This document shows, in pieces, positions 53,368 through 60,841 of a stretch of 64,000 bases of DNA. Position 1 is the stretch's first letter, and every line of letters starts with the position of its first letter. Under the pieces are notes generated by a model. The model saw nothing but the letters and a program-made list of their open reading frames with translations, did no database searches and was not told the DNA's origin. Made by a program: the position numbers and the translations under genes. This DNA is from Rhodococcoides corynebacterioides (GTDB lineage: Bacteria > Actinomycetota > Actinomycetes > Mycobacteriales > Mycobacteriaceae), in contig NZ_JABUBU010000001.1 of NCBI RefSeq assembly GCF_019834675.1, positions 186,001 through 250,000 of the forward strand, given 5' to 3'.

Positions 53368-54336
53368 TCAGGACGCCTGCGCTGCCTGACGCTTGGCGGC
53401 CTCGCGCGAGAGCATGCGGTCGCGCTGCTCCTCGAACTTGAGCACCTGGCCCTCGAGCTTCTCGAGGAACGCGGCGAGGTCCTCCCGCGTCTGCTCGCCC
53501 GCGGGGCCGAAATCGGTGCGCTCGAAGATCTTCCACTTGCGCAGGACCGGCATGACGACGTCCTCGAGGTGCTGACGCAGGTCGTAGATGCCGTGCTTGG
53601 CCATGAGGACGCCGTTGCGGCGGAAGTTCGGCATACCGGCGCCGGGCATCTGGAAGTTCTGCACGATGTCCGACACGGCCTTCAGTGCCTGGTCCGGAGC
53701 CAGCTCGAGAGCGGCACCGCAGAGGTTGCGGTAGAAGATCATGTGCAGGTTCTCGTCGGCCGCGATGCGCTGGAGCATGCGGTCGGCGACGGCGTCGTTG
53801 CACACCTTGCCGGTGTTGCGGTGGCTCACGCGGGTGGCGAGCTCCTGGAACGTGACGTACGAGACCGAGTGCAGGAAGCCCATCTGGTCGCCCTGCTCGC
53901 CGGCGGGAGAGGCGAAGCCGTTGGTCATGTGCTCGACGCGGGCGTTCTCGAGAGCGACGGGATCGACGCCGCGGGTCACCACGAGGTAGTCGCGCATGAC
54001 GATGCCGTGGCGGTTCTCCTCGGCCGTCCAGCGGCCGACCCAGGTGCCCCAGGCGCCGTCCTGCGAGAAGTTCTCCGCGATCTCCCGGTGATAGGAGGGC
54101 AGGTTGTCCTCGGTCAGGAGGTTCGTGATCATGGCGGCCTTGGCCACCTCGTCGAGCTGGGACTGCTCCGGGGACCAGTCCTCACCTCCGAGAGCGGCGA
54201 AGTTCCGGCCCTCGTCCCACGGAACGTAGTCGTGGGGGTGCCACTCCTTGGCCATGGAGAGATGCCTGTTCAAGTTCTCCTCCGCAACCGGCTGCAGCTC
54301 GCTGAGCAGCTCGAGTTGGGTCAGATCCCGTGCCAT
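53368..54336 (-). CDS. desA: Acyl-[acyl-carrier-protein] desaturase DesA (Rv0824c type)
   Basis: A 322-residue di-iron desaturase from ATG 54336, with GGAGGA 6 nt upstream. The iron ligands are in the E-E-N-R-H-G motif (WTAEENRHGIV) and D-E-N-L-H (AADENLHMIFY), with further E residues from the NLPSYHREIAENF helix. It adds a double bond to ACP-bound fatty acids, in mycobacteria for mycolate precursors (DesA1). A promoter with an inverted repeat lies about 180 bp upstream. Confidence 0.93.
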   Translation of the reverse strand: MARDLTQLELLSELQPVAEENLNRHLSMAKEWHPHDYVPWDEGRNFAALGGEDWSPEQSQLDEVAKAAMITNLLTEDNLPSYHREIAENFSQDGAWGTWVGRWTAEENRHGIVMRDYLVVTRGVDPVALENARVEHMTNGFASPAGEQGDQMGFLHSVSYVTFQELATRVSHRNTGKVCNDAVADRMLQRIAADENLHMIFYRNLCGAALELAPDQALKAVSDIVQNFQMPGAGMPNFRRNGVLMAKHGIYDLRQHLEDVVMPVLRKWKIFERTDFGPAGEQTREDLAAFLEKLEGQVLKFEEQRDRMLSREAAKRQAAQAS

Positions 54337-54490
54337 GCCAATCCTCCGTGTCGATGTCGATCCGAGACAGCCTACGGCACCGTAACCGCGACGTGGGGTG
54401 TCTCGACGGGTCCCGCCGTACCGCGCCCTCCGCGTCGGCGTTCCTGGCGCGCGCCTCGGTATCGCCGACCGAACGGGGTTCGAGTCCGAT

Positions 54491-54536
54491 AACCGGCACA
54501 CGTGCCGACCGGTTCGAGTATAGGCCCGCGAACCGG
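54491..54536 (-). promoter_or_regulatory. desA promoter: -10 TATACT flanked by an 8-bp inverted repeat
   Basis: The 54337-54648 gap holds no gene. On the minus strand TATACT (54522-54517) is a near-consensus -10. It lies in the 12-nt centre of CCGGTTCG...CGAACCGG (54509-54516 with 54529-54536). A further AACCGG is at 54491-54496, within CGGCAC-AC-GTGCCG (54494-54107 arms 54494-54499 and 54502-54507). A repressor bound there would block desA. The -35 is weak. Confidence 0.45.
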
Positions 54537-54648
54537 CCTCGACCGGCTGTGACATCTCCGTAAGACCGGCGGGGCGGCCTGTGCCGACCACGGCGGTCCG
54601 GTGCGTGTCGCGACGTCCGACGGGGGAGCGTCGGATCCGTCGTCTCGG

Positions 54649-54721
54649 TGCCCCCACCAGGGCTCGAACCTGGGACCTGCGGATTAAAAGTCCGTAGCTC
54701 TACCAACTGAGCTATAGGGGC
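54649..54721 (-). tRNA. tRNA-Lys (TTT anticodon)
   Basis: The minus strand folds as a standard cloverleaf. The acceptor arm is GCCCCTA/TGGGGGC, the D-arm AGCTCAGTTGGTAGAGC, the anticodon loop CTTTTAA (anticodon TTT), and the T-arm CAGGTTCGAGCCCTG. Discriminator A at 54649. Confidence 0.95.
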
Positions 54722-54764
54722 GGACGAGGCAGAAGTGTACTCACCGTCGTGTCCCCCCAGTGCA

Positions 54765-54832
54765 CTGCCGTATCGACTGCGCTGCCGTATCGACTGCGCT
54801 GCCGTATCGACTGCACCGCCGTATCGACCGCC
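54765..54832. repeat. 17-bp tandem repeat, four copies
   Basis: CTGCCGTATCGACTGCG occurs at 54765-54781 and 54782-54798 exactly, then 54799-54815 (last base A) and 54816-54832 (three changes). It lies in the 420-bp gap between tRNA-Lys and the TetR gene. I see nothing else certain between 54833 and 55084. Confidence 0.95.
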
Positions 54833-55084
54833 ACTGTCGTCCGTGGCCGAATCGGGTGCGGTCCGCCGCACGGGAAATCCGGGGGGCGAGGACACGGCGC
54901 GCGTACGATCGGTGACGACGGGTCGATTCATCCGATTCCCCTCCTGGCACCCAGTCGTACCGGACCGGGTTCGCGCACAACGCGTGTCGCCGTGAAAACC
55001 GGACGAATCGGCGGGGTCCGCCGAACAATCGGCACTCCCGGGCTGTTTTCGGGCGCGTTCGAGGGTGTTCTCAGGGTTGTCGGT

Positions 55085-55120
55085 TACGATCGCGTCACTT
55101 TCACGGCGCCGCGAGGCGCC
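55085..55120 (+). promoter_or_regulatory. Putative promoter/operator of the TetR gene
   Basis: TACGAT (55085-55090) fits a -10 52 nt before ATG 55142. Downstream, GGCGCC-GCGA-GGCGCC (55105-55120) forms a symmetric pair that a self-regulating TetR dimer could bind. Confidence 0.3.
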
Positions 55121-55141
55121 CAATTCGGAGGCACACGCGCA

Positions 55142-55795
55142 ATGGCACAGCAAGAACGCGCCCGACGGACCCGTGCGGCAATCGTTGAGGCCGCGGCCCA
55201 CGAGTTCAGCAAGCGCGGATACACCGCCGCATCGGTGAACACGATTCTGGAAGGGTCGCGTGCCACCAAAGGCGCGATGTACTTCCATTTCAGTTCCAAG
55301 GAGGATCTCGCCCGCGCCGTTCTGCAGACGGCCGGCGAGAAGTACCGGGATGTGATGTCGACACCACGTCCGGCGGGCGTCGACGCCCTCGAATGGCTGC
55401 ACGCCCTCATCGTCGAGCTGGCGCGGTCCTTCGACGAGAGCGTCGTCGTGCGGGCCGAGTTCCGCCTCATCATCGAGCCCGAGTTCTACGCCACCATTCG
55501 TGAGGGTGCGGGTGCGATCTGGGGGAAGACGGCGTACGACCTGGCCGCCGAGGCGCATCGCGACGGCTTGCTGCGCGCGGACATCGATCCGCACCGCTTC
55601 ACGCGTGTGCTGGTGACCTCCCTCGCGGGCCAGCGGTACATGTCGGACCTCTCGGCCGACGAGACCGACCTCGCCGCGCTGTTCGAGGAGTCGCTCGAGG
55701 TGCTCCTCATGGCCATGGCGTCCCCGGAGTGGCTGGACGACTGGCGTGCCCGCGGGTGGCGCGACGTCCTCTCGCCGGTCGCAGCCGAGGTCTGA
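55142..55795 (+). CDS. TetR-family regulator resembling gamma-butyrolactone receptors (ArpA/ScbR type)
   Basis: A 217-residue regulator from ATG 55142. The N-terminal MAQQERARRTRAAIVEAAAHEF, SKRGYTAASVNTILEGSRATKGAMYFHFSSKEDLARAVL is typical of autoregulator receptors such as ArpA and ScbR: RARRTR start, TKGAMYFHF recognition helix. The C-terminal ligand domain has the expected length. In streptomycetes these bind gamma-butyrolactones and repress antibiotic genes. No synthase (AfsA/ScbA type) lies in the window. Neighbours are tRNA genes and a 17-bp repeat. Confidence 0.75.
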   Translation: MAQQERARRTRAAIVEAAAHEFSKRGYTAASVNTILEGSRATKGAMYFHFSSKEDLARAVLQTAGEKYRDVMSTPRPAGVDALEWLHALIVELARSFDESVVVRAEFRLIIEPEFYATIREGAGAIWGKTAYDLAAEAHRDGLLRADIDPHRFTRVLVTSLAGQRYMSDLSADETDLAALFEESLEVLLMAMASPEWLDDWRARGWRDVLSPVAAEV

Positions 55796-55821
55796 TCTAA
55801 AATGCCGTCTGAGCTGGGGAT

Positions 55822-55851
55822 TTGGAACTCTCCGCGACGGTGTTCTAGTCT
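55822..55851 (+). promoter_or_regulatory. Predicted promoter of the tRNA cluster
   Basis: TTGGAA (55822-55827), an 18-nt spacer and TAGTCT (55846-55851) precede tRNA-Glu by about 54 nt. Confidence 0.45.
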
Positions 55852-55905
55852 ATCGAAGCTCCCAACGGCACACCGCCGGAGGGTGAGGCCGGAGCAATTC
55901 GGCGG

Positions 55906-55978
55906 GCCCCCTTCGTTTAGCGGCCTAGGACGCCGCCCTTTCAAGGCGGTAGCGCGGGTTCGAATCCCGTAGGGGGTA
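55906..55978 (+). tRNA. tRNA-Glu (TTC anticodon)
   Basis: The acceptor is GCCCCCT/AGGGGGT, the anticodon loop CTTTCAA (TTC), and the T-arm CGGGTTCGAATCCCG. No encoded CCA (ACG follows). Confidence 0.95.
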
Positions 55979-56121
55979 CGTAGCGGTGCGGTGACAGCAT
56001 CGAGACGGGTTCGACAACCCCCGACGGAGCGAATTTGTTCCAGCCGGGAGATGCAGTAAGGTTCTCCGGGCAAGCGCAGGAGAGATTCACCAGCAGTTCG
56101 GTTCTACCAGCAGTACAGCAA

Positions 56122-56195
56122 GGCCCTGTGGCGCAGTTGGTTAGCGCGCCGCCCTGTCACGGCGGAGGTCGCGGGTTCGAGTCCCGTCAGGGTCG
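56122..56195 (+). tRNA. tRNA-Asp (GTC anticodon)
   Basis: The acceptor is GGCCCTG/CAGGGTC, the D-arm GCGCAGTTGGTTAGCGC, the anticodon loop CTGTCAC (GTC), and the T-arm CGGGTTCGAGTCCCG. No encoded CCA. Confidence 0.95.
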
Positions 56196-56242
56196 CAAGA
56201 CATGTGCACGACCGGTGTCCAGCAGTTCGATCGGACATCTCC

Positions 56243-56319
56243 GGCCAGGTAGCTCAGTTGGTACGAGCGTCCGCCTGAAAAGCGGAAGGTCGCCGGTTCG
56301 ATCCCGGCTCTGGCCACCA
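56243..56319 (+). tRNA. tRNA-Phe (GAA anticodon), CCA encoded
   Basis: The acceptor is GGCCAGG/TCTGGCC, the anticodon loop CTGAAAA (GAA), and the T-arm CCGGTTCGATCCCGG. The 3' end carries ACCA, so CCA is genomic here. The D-loop has one extra base (GTACGAGC). Confidence 0.95.
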
Positions 56320-56324
56320 CGATG

Positions 56325-56354
56325 AAAGCCACCTGGTGACGGGTGGCTTTTCTG
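56325..56354 (+). terminator. Terminator of the tRNA cluster
   Basis: AAAGCCACC and GGTGGCTTT form a perfect 9-bp stem (56325-56333, 56342-56350) with an 8-nt loop followed by TTC, just after tRNA-Phe. Confidence 0.75.
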
Positions 56355-56429
56355 CTGTCCGGGGTCGGTCGCGCCGCGTCGCCTTCCCGCCCCCGGTACG
56401 CGCGAGCGCCGGATGGGTACCGACACCGC

Positions 56430-57680
56430 ATGAGCGACATCGACGCGGACGTCATCGTGGTGGGGGCGGGGATCGCCGGCCTGCGCTGCGCCGCCGCCCT
56501 CCACCGCCGCGGCCTCACCGCCCGCGTTCTGGATGCGGACACCGCACCGGGCGGACGCATCCGAACCGACGTCGTCGACGGGTTCCGGTGCGATCGCGGC
56601 TTTCAACTGCTGAACCCCTCGTACCCGGCCGTGCGTCGTCACGTCGACGTCGACGCGCTGGATCTGCGGACCGCCGGTCGGGGTGTGCGGGTGGTCGATG
56701 GGTCCGGCCGGGCCCGCACCCTCGCCGACCCGACGCGGCATCCCGGTCTGCTCCCCGCAACGGTGCGGTCGGCCGCCGGGCTCGGGCTCCTGCGGCCACG
56801 CACCGTGGTCGGGGCCGCGCGGTGGGCGCTCCCGGCGCTCGGACCGGTTCGGCGGCTCGAGTCCACGCCGGACGCGGCCCTCGCCGACGACTGGGACCGG
56901 CTGGGGGTGCGCGGACCGCTGCGCGAGTCGATCCTGGCGCCGTTCCTCAGCGGTGTCCTGGCCGACGGGGTCGGCGACACCTCGGATCGCTACGTCCGGC
57001 TGGTGCTGCGCAGCTTCCTCCTGGCGACGCCGGGCGTTCCGGACCGCGGCATGCAGGCGTTCCCCGAGCAGCTCGCACGGGTCGAGGGCGTCGACGTGAC
57101 GTACTCCGCGCGCGTCGAGCGCATCGCCGACGGTGCCGTTCCCGAGGTTCGGGTCGCGGACGGGACCACGCTGCGCGCTCGCGCGGTGGTGGTCGCGACC
57201 GATGCCGTCGACGCCGCTGCCCTGACGTCGGCGGAGACGTCCCCGATGCGGGGTCTGTCGACGTGGTGGTTCGAGGCCGACGGGGTAAAACCGGACCCGT
57301 TCCTGCGCATCTCCGGAGCGGGAGGCGTGGTGGTCAACACCGCTCAGATGAGCGCCGTCGCACCGGGTTACGCGCCGGCCGGGCGCACGCTGGTGCAGGC
57401 GACCACGCTGCTCGGCAAGGATGGACCGGCCGCGGAAGCCGACGTGCGTGCCGACGTGGGTCGTCTGTGGGGCGCCTCGGTCGCGTCGTGGCGAGTGATC
57501 GTCCGGCACGACGTGTCGCGGGCGCTTCCCGTCCAGGCGGCCGGATCGTCGCTGCGACGGCCTCTGCGCACCGGCGAGCGACTGGTGACGGCCGGCGACC
57601 ACCGGGACACCCCGTCGATCCAGGGTGCGCTGGTCTCGGGTGGACGGGCGGCGGCCGCGGTGGCCCGAATGCTCGGCTGA
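56430..57680 (+). CDS. NAD(P)/FAD-dependent amine-oxidase-like oxidoreductase
   Basis: A 416-residue flavoprotein from ATG 56430. The FAD motif VIVVGAGIAGLRCAAALHRRG, the second strand GGRIRTDVVDGFRCDRGFQLLNPSYPAVRRH, and the C-terminal LVTAGDHRDTPSIQGALVSGGRAAAAVARML are those of phytoene-dehydrogenase/protoporphyrinogen-oxidase-like enzymes. The substrate is unknown; a carotenoid or amine is possible. It stands alone after the tRNAs, convergent with the emfourin gene. Confidence 0.8.
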   Translation: MSDIDADVIVVGAGIAGLRCAAALHRRGLTARVLDADTAPGGRIRTDVVDGFRCDRGFQLLNPSYPAVRRHVDVDALDLRTAGRGVRVVDGSGRARTLADPTRHPGLLPATVRSAAGLGLLRPRTVVGAARWALPALGPVRRLESTPDAALADDWDRLGVRGPLRESILAPFLSGVLADGVGDTSDRYVRLVLRSFLLATPGVPDRGMQAFPEQLARVEGVDVTYSARVERIADGAVPEVRVADGTTLRARAVVVATDAVDAAALTSAETSPMRGLSTWWFEADGVKPDPFLRISGAGGVVVNTAQMSAVAPGYAPAGRTLVQATTLLGKDGPAAEADVRADVGRLWGASVASWRVIVRHDVSRALPVQAAGSSLRRPLRTGERLVTAGDHRDTPSIQGALVSGGRAAAAVARMLG

Positions 57681-57706
57681 GGCGAGCCGGTCGAAGGGTC
57701 GGGGCC

Positions 57707-57994
57707 TCAGGGTCGGCGGCGGCCTTCGCGCAGGGTGCGCTCCGCGAGTTCCCGCAGCGGCCCGGTGAGTGCGGAATCCGGTGTCTCGCAGCGATGTTCG
57801 CCGATCTTCAGGGTCCAGGAGAAGGCGTCGCGGGTGCGCCGGTCGACCTGCGCGGGCAGGTCGGTGATCTGCGGCAGTGCGCGTTGCACCAGGTGCTCCC
57901 ACTCGGAGGCGGCGTCGCCCAGCGTGGTGGTGTCCACCGCGCCGCGCCGGGTCATGCCCGCCACGCCGCCGCTCCGCACCACCACGATGTCCAC
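57707..57994 (-). CDS. Emfourin-type inhibitor of the M4 protease
   Basis: A 95-residue protein from GTG 57994 with AGGAGG 7 nt upstream. Its form fits the emfourin (protealysin inhibitor) family: a short beta strand VDIVVVRSGGVAGMTRRG at the start, then VDTTTLGDAASEWEHLVQRAL and DAFSWTLKIGEHRC. Emfourins are cytoplasmic proteins that bind and block the adjacent M4 metalloprotease. Here it follows the protease by 1 bp, strong support for the role. Confidence 0.8.
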   Translation of the reverse strand: MDIVVVRSGGVAGMTRRGAVDTTTLGDAASEWEHLVQRALPQITDLPAQVDRRTRDAFSWTLKIGEHRCETPDSALTGPLRELAERTLREGRRRP

Positions 57995-57995
57995 G

Positions 57996-59150
57996 TCACG
58001 TCCTCCTGCTCGCCTCGTCCGGAGCGTCGGATCCGCCCTGCTCGAGGCCCTGTCCCAAGCCCTGTCCCAAACCCACGGTAGTCCACCCCTGCACGACGGC
58101 GCGGTGAACGTCGGACCCGGCCCCGTACCGTTCCGACGCCGCGGCGACGGTGGCGGCCGCGAAGGCGGCGAAGTCCGCGGTGGGCGTGAGGGTTCCGCCG
58201 GTGCAGGTGTCGAACCACACCTGACCGAGCCGGTCCCAGGCGGGCCCGCGGAGTGCGACGGCGGCCTCGGCGAACGCGCGGTTGGGAATGCCGGAGTTGA
58301 GGTGGACGCCGCCGTTGTCCTCCGTGGTCTCGATGTACCCGGCCATGTCCGCCGGTTGGGGATCGCGTCCGAGCACGTCGTCGTCGTACGCGGTGCCGGG
58401 GCGCAGCATCGACCGCAGCGCGGTGCCCTGCACGTCGGGGAGGAACAGGCCCTCGCCGACCAGCCACGACGCGTCCTCGGCGTTCTCGTTGCGCGCACGC
58501 TGCTCGGCGAGGACGCCGAAAACGTCCGAGATCGACTCGTTGAGCGCCCCGGACTGGCCCGCGTACTCCAACTGCGAGGTGTACTGGGTGAACCCGTGCG
58601 TCAGTTCGTGCGCGACGACCGACAGCGAGACGGTGAAGCGGGTGAACACCTCGCCGTCCCCGTCGCCGAAGACCATGCGGGTGCCGTCCCAGAACGCGTT
58701 GTCGTACTGCTCGCCGTAGTGCACCGTGGCGTCGAGGGGCAGACCGCGCCCATCCAGGCTGGACCAGCCGTACACCTCGTCGAAGAGGGCGTAGGTGACG
58801 CCGAGCCCGTCGTAGCTCTCGTCCGCGGCGGGATCGCCCACCGCGGGTTCGCCCTCTCGCCGGACGACGTCACCGGGCAGGGTCTGCGTGCCCTTCGCGT
58901 CGGCGACGGTGCGCTGCAGACGGCCCGCCACCGCGCCGCGGGAGCCGCCTGCCGACCCGGCGCGGACCCCGTCCCGGCGCAGGCGCAGTTCCGCGTCGAG
59001 CGCGAGCGTGCGCTCCGCGACGGACGGTGCGGTGTCGAGCCGGGCGCTGCGCTCGGCGGGTGCGGACGCCAGCCGCTGCAACAGGTACGGCGGCACGACA
59101 CCCGGACACCCGGCGAACGGGTGGGCGGTGCGGACGGGGTGGGCGGTCAT
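57996..59150 (-). CDS. M4 family metalloprotease (protealysin-like)
   Basis: A 384-residue zinc protease from start 59150. Motifs are HELTH at 181-185 with the third zinc ligand E205 in ALNESISDVFG, and the catalytic His in NGGVHLNSGIPN. The N-terminus has the protealysin-type short propeptide with VVPPYLLQRL (the PPYLL motif), and there is no signal peptide, as in protealysins, which are exported by other means or act on host proteins. The inhibitor gene follows directly. Near the end GQGLGQGLEQG is a short repeat. Confidence 0.9.
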   Translation of the reverse strand: MTAHPVRTAHPFAGCPGVVPPYLLQRLASAPAERSARLDTAPSVAERTLALDAELRLRRDGVRAGSAGGSRGAVAGRLQRTVADAKGTQTLPGDVVRREGEPAVGDPAADESYDGLGVTYALFDEVYGWSSLDGRGLPLDATVHYGEQYDNAFWDGTRMVFGDGDGEVFTRFTVSLSVVAHELTHGFTQYTSQLEYAGQSGALNESISDVFGVLAEQRARNENAEDASWLVGEGLFLPDVQGTALRSMLRPGTAYDDDVLGRDPQPADMAGYIETTEDNGGVHLNSGIPNRAFAEAAVALRGPAWDRLGQVWFDTCTGGTLTPTADFAAFAAATVAAASERYGAGSDVHRAVVQGWTTVGLGQGLGQGLEQGGSDAPDEASRRT

Positions 59151-59193
59151 GCTGCGACGCTAACCCGCCCCGCCGACAACCTCGCGGCGACGA

Positions 59194-59655
59194 TCAGGGG
59201 CAGGCGAGTTTCGCCTGGTCGAAGATGCGGCCGGCCTCGTCCGCGCTGGGGGCGTTGCCGTTGTTGGTGGCCTGCGCCTCGATGTCGGTCTTGACCTCGG
59301 CCTCGTCCTTGCCGTCCTGGATCTGCTGGCAGATTCCGCCGAGCAGGGCCTCGATCTCCTCGTCGGACTTGCCCTCGGACAGGGCCGAGAACTGGGCCTT
59401 GTAGGCGGCGACGAAGGTGGCGCGCTTGGCGTCGTCGAACACCGATCCCGCCCGGTCGCCGAGACTCTCGGCGCTCGAGCCGAGGCCCGGTGCGGCGGAG
59501 CGGGCCGAGCTCACCGCACCCTCGGCGGCGTTCTGGGCGCTCTCGGCGACGTTGCCCGCCGTGTCCTGCGCGGCTTGCTGATCTTCGGAACTGCACCCGG
59601 ACAGCACGAGGGTGAGGGCGGCGGCGGCGGTGACGACGGTGGCGACGAGTTTCAT
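59194..59655 (-). CDS. Hypothetical lipoprotein (DUF732-like tail)
   Basis: A 153-residue protein with a lipoprotein signal peptide ending LVLSGC (C21). An alanine/serine/glutamate-rich linker (AAQDTAGNVAESAQNAAEGAV) is followed by a folded domain with ICQQIQDGKDEAEVKTDI and a final RIFDQAKLACP; the two Cys residues are likely a disulfide. The tail resembles DUF732 proteins of mycobacteria, with moderate confidence. The function is unknown. It is divergent from the next gene across 70 bp. Confidence 0.65.
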   Translation of the reverse strand: MKLVATVVTAAAALTLVLSGCSSEDQQAAQDTAGNVAESAQNAAEGAVSSARSAAPGLGSSAESLGDRAGSVFDDAKRATFVAAYKAQFSALSEGKSDEEIEALLGGICQQIQDGKDEAEVKTDIEAQATNNGNAPSADEAGRIFDQAKLACP

Positions 59656-59691
59656 CGGCGCAGTCTATCGACGCCGATGCCCTCGGATCGA

Positions 59692-59708
59692 GACCGTCAC
59701 GCACGGTC
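59692..59708. promoter_or_regulatory. Inverted repeat in the divergent promoter region
   Basis: GACCGT-cacgc-ACGGTC is a perfect 6-bp inverted repeat between the lipoprotein and membrane-protein genes. A CATAAT hexamer follows at 59715-59720, 5 nt before ATG 59726. Confidence 0.4.
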
Positions 59709-59725
59709 GGTGCCCATAATTGGCG

Positions 59726-60841
59726 ATGGCCACAACTCCGGTCGACCGAGCGGACACCGCCGACGGCGGGGGAGCGCGGCGCCGCGGCCGCTCCGCCGTG
59801 CGCAGCGCCCACGGCACCTCCGCGGTGGAGTCCTTCGTGATCGTCGCCGTCGCCACCATCCTGATCACGCGGGCGTACCTCGAGATCACCGACTACCCGC
59901 AGGTGGGAAACGGGACCCTGCACATCGCGCACGCCCTGTGGGGCGGCGCGGGCATGATGGCGGCGCTGGTGATCGGCTGGCTCTTCCTCGGCTACGGGGC
60001 GCGGGTGGTGGCCGTCGTGCTCGGCGGGATCGGCTTCGGTCTGTTCCTCGACGAGGTGGGCAAGTTCGTCACGAGAGACAACGACTACTTCTACGGGCCG
60101 GCGTCGGAAATCATGTACGTCACCATCGTCGCAGTGCTGGTGGCCACGCGGGTGCTGCGGGACGCGGCCGAGCCGTCGCCGCGCGAGTGCCTCGCGAACG
60201 CCGCGGCCATCGCGGCGGACGGCGTCGCCGGCGGGCTGCCCGCGCACCGCCGTGAGAAGGGCCTGGAGCTGCTCGATCGGGCGCGTCTCGCCGGCGCCGA
60301 TCCGGACGTGGTCGCCGGACTCGACGTGCTCCTGCGCCGCAGCGCGCCGGCGTCGGCGGGCGCGGCCGGGCTGCGCGTACACCTCCGCTCTCGGCTGCCG
60401 CGCTGGGTGACGAGTCCGCGGTGGGTCCCGGTCCTCGCGTGGCTGATGGTGATCACCTCGGTGCTCGGGGTGATCGGCGGGGTGCTCGCGCTGGTGACCG
60501 GCGGCGTCGACGTCGCGACGGACGATCTGGAGGTGACCGTCGAGCGGATGACGGTGTCCGGCGGCATTCTCTGGGTCACCGCGTGCATCACGGTGGCGCT
60601 GGGCCTGCCCGCGGTGATCGCGCTGCACCGCACGCGCAAGCTCTGGCCGCTGCGATGGTTGCGTGTCGCCGCGCTGGTCTACGCCCTGCTCGGCGCGCTC
60701 GTCGACTTCGCGCAGATCGGCTTCGCGGCCCTGAGCAACCTCGCGATCGGGCTGGTCACCCTCGCGGCGATCTCGCATCGGCTGGCGGTCCGAACGGCGG
60801 AAGGCTCCGCGCGGACTCGAAGCGACGCGGTGCGCCTGTGA
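59726..60841 (+). CDS. Polytopic membrane protein of unknown function
   Basis: A 371-residue protein from ATG 59726. Three N-terminal membrane helices (SFVIVAVATILITRAYLEI and two more, to about residue 145) are followed by a cytoplasmic loop of about 80 residues and three more helices at about 235-355. A GKFVTRDNDYFYGP segment between helices 3 and 4 is striking. I do not recognise a family. Its last 86 bp overlap the end of the convergent RluA gene, a large overlap for this region. Confidence 0.7.
   Translation: MATTPVDRADTADGGGARRRGRSAVRSAHGTSAVESFVIVAVATILITRAYLEITDYPQVGNGTLHIAHALWGGAGMMAALVIGWLFLGYGARVVAVVLGGIGFGLFLDEVGKFVTRDNDYFYGPASEIMYVTIVAVLVATRVLRDAAEPSPRECLANAAAIAADGVAGGLPAHRREKGLELLDRARLAGADPDVVAGLDVLLRRSAPASAGAAGLRVHLRSRLPRWVTSPRWVPVLAWLMVITSVLGVIGGVLALVTGGVDVATDDLEVTVERMTVSGGILWVTACITVALGLPAVIALHRTRKLWPLRWLRVAALVYALLGALVDFAQIGFAALSNLAIGLVTLAAISHRLAVRTAEGSARTRSDAVRL

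Noticed and set aside
54765..54832. CRISPR or integrative element attachment site next to the tRNA-Lys gene
   Set aside because: The 17-bp units have no spacers, do not copy the tRNA 3' end, and there is no integrase nearby.
54182..55594. A 470-codon minus-strand frame reading through tRNA-Lys and antisense to the TetR gene
   Set aside because: It crosses a clear tRNA and the 17-bp repeats; only the segment inside desA's antisense and flank is open by chance.
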